64,000 bases of DNA from the NCBI GenBank assembly GCA_944321515.1, contig CALULO010000004.1:62001-126000 (forward strand), written 5' to 3'. Below, piece by piece: positions 59,356-64,000 of this stretch. The stretch comes from an uncultured Atopobiaceae bacterium. Lineage in GTDB: Bacteria > Actinomycetota > Coriobacteriia > Coriobacteriales > Atopobiaceae. A program made the translations under genes and the position numbers. The stretch's first letter is position 1. Every line of letters starts with the position of its first letter. A model generated the notes under the pieces. It was not told where the DNA came from. It saw only the letters and a list, made by a program, of their open reading frames with translations, and did not search any database.

Positions 59356-60132
59356 CTAGTCGAACATCAAGGCGTCGAAGTCATAGTAGCCGACGGGCAT
59401 TGCGAGCAGGCGCTCGGCGCACGCCACGGCGCCGGCCACGAAGATCTGCCGGCTTGCCGCGCGGTGCGTGAGGCAGAGCTCCTCGTCAGTCCCGAAGAAG
59501 TGCACCTCGTGCGTACCGGCAACCGTGCCCCCGCGCAGGGCGTGCATGCCAATCTCGCCAGCCGGGCGCGGCCCAACCTGGCCGGAGCGCCCGTCCACGA
59601 CAGGCCGCTCCCCGCTCGGGTCGACGGCGACGAGCAGTGCCTTGGCGGTCCCGGACGGCGCGTCGGCCTTCTTGTTGTGGTGGGTCTCCACGATCTCCAC
59701 GTCCCAGCCCGGCAGCGCGGCGGCCACCATCGCCGTGGCCCGGCGCAGGGCCGCCACGCCAAGCGAGTAGTTGGACGACCACACCACGCGGTTCGTCTCG
59801 CCAAGTGCGGCGAGCTCCGCGAGCTGCGCCTCGGAGAGCCCCGTCACGCCGGAGACCACCGCCGCGCCCGTGCGCCGCGCATAGGCGACCACGTGCGCCG
59901 TCGCCGCGGGCGCGGAGAAGTCCACCACAACGTCCGCGGCAGGCGCCCCCTCGTCGAGCTCGGACACGTTGTCGGCGTCGTAGCCTGCCACCACGTCAAA
60001 CCCGCGGGCGAGAAGCTCCGAGCGCACGAGCGTTCCCATGCGCCCGGAGGCACCGACCACGATCGCGGTGCGCGACCGCACCGCGCCGTCGAGCTCGGCG
60101 GCGTCCGTCTGGACCTGGTCTGCGCTAGCCAA
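59356..60132 (-). CDS. dapB: 4-hydroxy-tetrahydrodipicolinate reductase
   Basis: NAD(P)H-dependent reduction of the DapA product. About 258 residues: Rossmann motif VVGASGRMG near 26, VDFSAPAA, the catalytic [15 protein letters not shown] motif, and [16 protein letters not shown]. The start is TTG at 60132 overlapping the dapA stop, with GGGAGG 9 bases upstream; the N-terminal extension of about 20 residues is longer than usual. Confidence 0.93.
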   Translation of the reverse strand: MASADQVQTDAAELDGAVRSRTAIVVGASGRMGTLVRSELLARGFDVVAGYDADNVSELDEGAPAADVVVDFSAPAATAHVVAYARRTGAAVVSGVTGLSEAQLAELAALGETNRVVWSSNYSLGVAALRRATAMVAAALPGWDVEIVETHHNKKADAPSGTAKALLVAVDPSGERPVVDGRSGQVGPRPAGEIGMHALRGGTVAGTHEVHFFGTDEELCLTHRAASRQIFVAGAVACAERLLAMPVGYYDFDALMFD

Positions 60133-61015
60133 GGAGACCGGCCTCCCTCATGGCCTCCGTGAGCCGCTCGCGGCCCGCGTCAGAGATCTTCCAGAGCGGC
60201 AGGCGGTAGACCTCCTCCATGAGACCCATCTGCGCGAGCGCGCACTTGACCGGGATCGGGTTGACCTCGCAGAAGAGGGCGTGGATGAGCTCGAGGTTGT
60301 CAAGCTGCGCGGCGCGGGCCGACGCCACGTCGCCGGCGAGGAAGTCCGCGCACATCTTGTGCACCGTCGCGGGCGCCACGTCGGCCCACACCGAGATCAC
60401 GCCGCGGGCGCCGAGCGACATGAGCGGCACCACGATGTCGTCGTTGCCGGAGAACATGTGGAAGTCGTCGGAGAGGTAGCGCGCCGCCATCGACGCGTAC
60501 TCAATGGAGCCCGAGGCCTCCTTGAGGCCCCACGCGTTGGGGTGACGGGAGAGGCGCGCGAGGTTCTTCTCGCTGATGGAGCAGCCGGTGCGGCCGGGGA
60601 TGTTGTAGAGGATGCAGGGCACGTCCACCTTGTCGAGCACGGCCGTGAAGTGGCGGTAGATGCCCTCCTCGTTGGACTTGTTGTAGTAGGGGGTGATGAG
60701 CAGGAGGCCGTCCACGCCGAGCTTCACGAGCCCCTCGGCCTTGCGCTCGGACTCGAAGGTGGCGTTAGAGCCCGCGCCGCCGATCACCGGCACGCGCCCG
60801 GCAACGCGCTCGACGACGCAGCGGGCCACCTCGAGGTCCTCCTCGTCGGTCATCGTGGAGGACTCTCCTGTGGTCCCGAGCACGAGGATGCCGTCGGTGC
60901 CGTTCTCCAGCTGGAAGTCAACGAGGTGCTCCAGCGCCGCGAAGTCGATGGAGCCGTCGGCGGCAAACGGCGTCACCAGCGCCACGACGGATCCGGAGAG
61001 GTTGGTCATGTCCAT
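60125..61015 (-). CDS. dapA: 4-hydroxy-tetrahydrodipicolinate synthase
   Basis: Condenses pyruvate with aspartate semialdehyde. 296 residues: TTGESSTMTDEE near 47, the Tyr motif LYNIPGRTG, the Schiff-base Lys in WGLKEASG, and SGNDDIV. The ATG at 61015 is preceded by GCGAGAAGAAC, a one-base variant of the repeated motif, which also acts as a weak ribosome site. The 62-base gap to lysA holds GGGGCC/GGCCCC hairpin arms. Confidence 0.95.
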   Translation of the reverse strand: MDMTNLSGSVVALVTPFAADGSIDFAALEHLVDFQLENGTDGILVLGTTGESSTMTDEEDLEVARCVVERVAGRVPVIGGAGSNATFESERKAEGLVKLGVDGLLLITPYYNKSNEEGIYRHFTAVLDKVDVPCILYNIPGRTGCSISEKNLARLSRHPNAWGLKEASGSIEYASMAARYLSDDFHMFSGNDDIVVPLMSLGARGVISVWADVAPATVHKMCADFLAGDVASARAAQLDNLELIHALFCEVNPIPVKCALAQMGLMEEVYRLPLWKISDAGRERLTEAMREAGLLG

Positions 61016-61077
61016 GTTCTTCTCGCTTTCGCTTGGGGGTGACGAGACTTACGCGGGGCCGGTCGGGCCCCACGGCG

Positions 61078-62391
61078 TCAGCGTTTTCGCCGGGCGCCCG
61101 CGAGCGCGGAGAAGCGCGGGTCCTCGTCGAAGGTCGCAAAGTAGTCGGCCGGCGTCTCCGCGCGCCGGATCTGTTGGACGCTCCCGTCCTCGCGGAGCAG
61201 CAGCTCGGCGGAGCGGAGCGTGCCGTTGTAGTTGTAGCCCATAGAGAAGCCGTGCGCGCCTGCGTCGTGAATGAAGAGCAGGTCGCCGACCCCGCAGTCG
61301 GGGAGCCAGCGGTCGCGCGCGAACTGGTCGCTGTTCTCGCAGAGCCGTCCCACCACGTTCACGCGGTGCGTGGGCGGCTCGTCCTCGGCGCCCATCACGC
61401 TGATGTGGTGGTAGGCGTCGTAGATGGCCGGCCGCATGAGGTTGGCCGCGCAGGCGTCCACGCCCAGGTAGTCGCGGTACGTCACCTTCTCGTGGATCAC
61501 GCGGGTCACCAGGGCCCCGGCCGGGGCAAGCATCCAGCGCCCGAGCTCGGTGTAGATCGCCACGTCGCCCATGCCGGCAGGCACGAGCACCTCCTCGAAG
61601 GCCTGGCGCACGCCGTCTCCGATGACGCCCAGGTCGCAGGGGGTCTCATCGGGCCGGTACGCCACGCCGACCCCGCCGGAGAGGTCTATGAAGCCAATGC
61701 GTATCCCCAGCTCGCGGGAGGCGCGCACGGCCATCTCGAAGAGCATGCGGGCGAGACGGGGATAGTAGTCGTTGACCTGCGTGTTGCTGGCGAGAAACGC
61801 GTGGATGCCGAACTCCCTCACCCCAAGGTCCCGCAGGCGCGCAAAGGACTCGAGGAGCTGCGCCTCGGTCATCCCGAACTTGGAGTCCTCGGGGCTGCCG
61901 ATGATGCCGTTTGACGCCTCGAAGCTGCCGCCGGGGTTCACGCGGCAGCAGACCGTCTCCGGGACCCGCCCGCCAAGCGCGCGGAGCAGGCAGTCCACCA
62001 TGTCCGGCCCGTCCAGGTTGATAATCGCGCCCAGCTCGTCGGCAGCGCGAAAGTCCTCGTCGGGGGTGTCGTTGGAGGAGAGCATGACGGCGCGCCCGGT
62101 GACGCCGGCCGCCTCCGCAAGCATGAGCTCGGGGCCCGTGGCGCAGTCACACCCGCAGCCGCACTCGGCGAGGATGGAGACGATCCACGGGTTCGGCGTG
62201 GCCTTGACGGCAAAGTACTCGCGGAAGCCGGGGTTCCACGCAAACGCCGCGTTGAGCTCCGCCGCGCGACGGCGAATCTCGGCCTCGTCATAAAGGTAGA
62301 AGGGGGTGGGATGCTCGGATGCGATGGCCTCGAGCTGGTCCTTGGTGACAAACGGGCGCTTCTGCTGCGCCCCGTGAATCTGGTGCTCCAT
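61078..62391 (-). CDS. lysA: Diaminopimelate decarboxylase
   Basis: Last step of lysine synthesis, PLP-dependent decarboxylation of meso-diaminopimelate. 437 residues: PLP Lys in YFAVKATPN near 58, CDCATGPELMLA, a SGGVGVAYRP glycine loop, and CENSDQFARDRWLPD-type substrate loop with the partner-site Cys. The ATG at 62391 has AGGGAG upstream, directly after the lysine riboswitch; a longer frame upstream runs through that RNA and is rejected. Confidence 0.93.
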   Translation of the reverse strand: MEHQIHGAQQKRPFVTKDQLEAIASEHPTPFYLYDEAEIRRRAAELNAAFAWNPGFREYFAVKATPNPWIVSILAECGCGCDCATGPELMLAEAAGVTGRAVMLSSNDTPDEDFRAADELGAIINLDGPDMVDCLLRALGGRVPETVCCRVNPGGSFEASNGIIGSPEDSKFGMTEAQLLESFARLRDLGVREFGIHAFLASNTQVNDYYPRLARMLFEMAVRASRELGIRIGFIDLSGGVGVAYRPDETPCDLGVIGDGVRQAFEEVLVPAGMGDVAIYTELGRWMLAPAGALVTRVIHEKVTYRDYLGVDACAANLMRPAIYDAYHHISVMGAEDEPPTHRVNVVGRLCENSDQFARDRWLPDCGVGDLLFIHDAGAHGFSMGYNYNGTLRSAELLLREDGSVQQIRRAETPADYFATFDEDPRFSALAGARRKR

Positions 62392-62403
62392 GCACGGCTC
62401 CCT

Positions 62404-62559
62404 GATAGCGCTCCTGCGGGTCTTCGCAGACAGTCCTGCGGGTCTTTCCCGCAGGCCCACCCGACGCCCGCGCCCGAACGCCGAGTTCGGCGGGCTCGCC
62501 TCCCCGCGGGGTCACAGCCTGCCGGCTCCCCCGCGGCTCTTCTCGCCCGCGCCTCTATC
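62404..62559 (-). promoter_or_regulatory. Lysine riboswitch (L box) before lysA
   Basis: The minus-strand leader has GATAGAGG (P1 5' side) and GCGCTATC (P1 3' side), an internal GAGGCGAGCCCGCCGAAC segment, a P4 hairpin CCTGCGGG/CCCGCAGG, CTGTC, and a P5 hairpin CTGCG/CGCAG, the order found in lysC/lysA L boxes. The P1 3' strand abuts the AGGGAG ribosome site, so lysine binding would most simply block translation. No T-run terminator is seen. Confidence 0.82.
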
Positions 62560-62569
62560 GAGTGAGGAC

Positions 62570-62578
62570 ACTTTATCA
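62570..62578 (-). promoter_or_regulatory. lysA extended -10 promoter
   Basis: TGATAAAGT on the minus strand, placing the RNA start just before the riboswitch. Divergent from dapL. Confidence 0.5.
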
Positions 62579-62604
62579 CACCAGAGTAATACGCACCCCC
62601 ACGT

Positions 62605-62613
62605 TGATATACT
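62605..62613 (+). promoter_or_regulatory. dapL extended -10 promoter
   Basis: TGATATACT on the plus strand, 29 bases before the dapL start. Confidence 0.55.
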
Positions 62614-62641
62614 CGAAACGATTTCCCCGGAGGGAGGGCCC

Positions 62642-63814
62642 ATGGACGCAGACCGTGACATCAACGGACAGGACCGCGCGGCCGAGCTGGCCGAGCTCAC
62701 GCGCTGGAGGCGCGACCTGCACCGCATCCCCGAGCTCGACGACGAGCTGCCCGAGACGCTCGCCTACGTGCGCAGCGTGCTCGAGGGGCTTTCCTGCGAG
62801 GTGCTGGAGCCGTGCCCGGGGGCGCTTGCCGCGTGGTTCGACCTGGGACGTCCCGGCAGCGTGGTGCTGCGCACGGACATGGACGCGCTTCCCGTGGCCG
62901 AGCGGACCGGGGCTGCCTACGCGAGCGAGCACGCGGGCAGGATGCACGCCTGCGGGCACGACGGCCACATGGCGATGGCACTTGGCGCGGCCTCTTGGGT
63001 GAGCCGCGTGGTGAGCGGGAACGCAGGGAGCGTCAGCGCGGACGACCTGCCGCGCAACGTGCTCGTGGTGTTCCAGCCCGCCGAGGAGACCATCGGCGGG
63101 GCCGCTCGCGTCTGCGCGAGCGGCGTCTTCGGGAGGGCCCACGCCGAGCGGATCTTTGGCTTCCACCTCTGGCCGGAGCTGCCGGCGGGCGTCGTGGCGT
63201 CTCGACCAGGGGCCCTGCTCGCCCGGTCGAGCGAGGTCACGGCGGAGTTTGCCGGCGTCTCGAGCCACATCGCGCGCTGGCGGGAGGGGCGCGACGCCCT
63301 GGCCGCGGCTGCGCGCTTCGTGCCGTCTGCCGAGGCGATGTGCAGCCGTCTGGCCGACGAGGCCGGCGAGCCGTGCCTGCTACGCTTCGGCCGGCTCGAG
63401 GCCGGTACGGTGAGAAACGCCATCGCCGGCGAGGCCCGTGCCGAGGGAAGCCTGCGCGTGTTCTCGGACGCGATGTCCGACCGGGCGCGCGAGGCGATAC
63501 GTGGGCTCGCGGAGAACGCCGCCTCGGCTGAGGGCTGCACGGTCGAGCTGAGCTTCTCGGAGGGCTATCCGCCCGTCGTGAACGACGCGGCACTCTTCGC
63601 GCTGGTCGAGCAGGCGCTGCCGGGGCTCGCCCACGTGGAGGAGCCCCTGCTCATAGCCGAGGACTTCTCGTTCTACCAGCGGTGCCTTCCCGGCGTGTTC
63701 CTGCTGCTGGGCACGGGGACGGGGACCCCGCTCCACGCCGACACCTTCAACTTTGACGAGCGCGTGCTCCTTGCCGGCGTGGACGCCTACCGGCGGCTTG
63801 TGCTGATGCCGTAG
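62642..63814 (+). CDS. dapL: M20 amidohydrolase, probable N-acetyldiaminopimelate deacetylase
   Basis: 390 residues of the M20/HipO metalloenzyme family: RTDMDALP near 76, HACGHDGHM (metal ligands) near 100, PAEETIGGA and EDFSFY late. GGAGGGAGG precedes ATG 62642. DapH in the same region makes N-acetyl intermediates whose acetyl group must be removed, and B. subtilis dapH has such a partner, so DapL is the best guess; hippurate or other amino-acylase is the alternative. The acetyl-aminotransferase step is not in the window. Confidence 0.8.
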   Translation: MDADRDINGQDRAAELAELTRWRRDLHRIPELDDELPETLAYVRSVLEGLSCEVLEPCPGALAAWFDLGRPGSVVLRTDMDALPVAERTGAAYASEHAGRMHACGHDGHMAMALGAASWVSRVVSGNAGSVSADDLPRNVLVVFQPAEETIGGAARVCASGVFGRAHAERIFGFHLWPELPAGVVASRPGALLARSSEVTAEFAGVSSHIARWREGRDALAAAARFVPSAEAMCSRLADEAGEPCLLRFGRLEAGTVRNAIAGEARAEGSLRVFSDAMSDRAREAIRGLAENAASAEGCTVELSFSEGYPPVVNDAALFALVEQALPGLAHVEEPLLIAEDFSFYQRCLPGVFLLLGTGTGTPLHADTFNFDERVLLAGVDAYRRLVLMP

Positions 63815-63865
63815 GGGCGCGCGCCAACGGAGATGGGCGCGGCGCGCCCTCCGCGCCGCCCGCGA

Positions 63866-63921
63866 GGGTACGTACACCTCTCCCTCAGGGTACGTACACC
63901 TTCCCCGAGGGTACGTACACA
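63866..63921. repeat. Three iterated GGGTACGTACAC repeats
   Basis: GGGTACGTACAC starts at 63866, 63888 and 63909, spaced 22 and 21 bases (two helical turns). Each contains the 8-base palindrome GTACGTAC. No gene is seen in 63815-64000; a TTCTTCTCGCC copy is at 63937-63947. Confidence 0.75.
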
Positions 63922-64000
63922 GCTGCGACTCCGACGTTCTTCTCGCCACCTTAACTACCTGCGGAAACGTCGGACGGCCCAGCGAGAAGAGCGGCGGAAA

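Noticed and set aside
61017..61027. TTCTTCTCGCT before dapA as a motif copy
   Set aside because: One base off the core, and it may be serving as a ribosome-binding site; not counted.
62412..62446. 13-base direct repeat TCCTGCGGGTCTT with 22-base period before lysA
   Set aside because: Explained by the P4 and P5 stems of the lysine riboswitch; not an independent repeat.
62539..62547. CTTCTCGCC copy in the lysA leader
   Set aside because: Counted in the total of core copies, but it lies within a structured part of the riboswitch and may be constrained by that RNA, so it is not independent evidence for the motif.
63380..63949. Minus-strand open frame with repeated CTYP residues
   Set aside because: The repeated peptides come from the GTACGTAC DNA repeats, and most of the frame is antisense to dapL.

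Overview
The window is high-G+C DNA (about two thirds G+C, judged by eye) that reads as a continuous stretch of core chromosome from an actinobacterium of the class Coriobacteriia, probably near Olsenella/Atopobium. Pointers are an actinobacterial mIHF gene ahead of gmk and rpoZ, a SepIVA-like gene beside coaD and a YceD-type gene, an acetylase-type lysine pathway, and Gram-positive genes such as a YkuD L,D-transpeptidase and Asp23/FakA. Nothing looks like a prophage, IS element, plasmid or CRISPR array. Almost all genes lie on the minus strand; the plus strand carries only an AraC-type regulator, ftsH, an L,D-transpeptidase and an M20 amidohydrolase.

Layout, left to right: DNA uptake genes comEC (cut by the window edge) and comEA; thiI, rpoZ, gmk, mihF; a pyrimidine operon pyrR-B-C-K-D-F behind a PyrR-type attenuator; a two-gene teichoic-acid/polysaccharide exporter; tRNA-Asn; then rpoD, dnaG, a truB-ribF fusion, nrnA, rbfA, infB, nusA, rimP, reading leftward from a clear promoter near 24.1 kb. 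leuS and guaB follow, flanked by related hairpins. Around 29-32 kb there is an AraC regulator converging on an unusual two-gene ABC exporter in which one subunit lacks an ATPase domain. A glycosyltransferase, rluD, lspA and ileS follow, with an isoleucine T-box leader. Next come ftsH (+), a SPOUT methyltransferase, an L,D-transpeptidase (+), and the block ffh-ftsY-smc-rnc-acpP-plsX-rpmF-yceD-sepIVA-like-coaD-rsmD-recG-fakA-asp23. The right end is the diaminopimelate/lysine region dapH-dapB-dapA-lysA with a lysine riboswitch, and divergent dapL (+).

The metabolic genes are wired to their products by RNA or protein sensors that can be read in the sequence: PyrR for pyrimidines, the T-box for charged tRNA-Ile, and the L-box for lysine. 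Several promoters share an extended -10 of the form TGnTAnnnT.

The most unusual signal is not a gene. The 12-mer GTTCTTCTCGCC (or its complement) occurs eight times by hand count and its 9-mer core CTTCTCGCC/GGCGAGAAG about 31 times, against about 0.01 and about one expected from composition. Copies cluster between genes, often as inverted pairs around transcription terminators. This is how DNA-uptake sequences of Neisseria and Pasteurellaceae are placed, and the window also encodes ComEA and ComEC. The link is inference but testable genome-wide.
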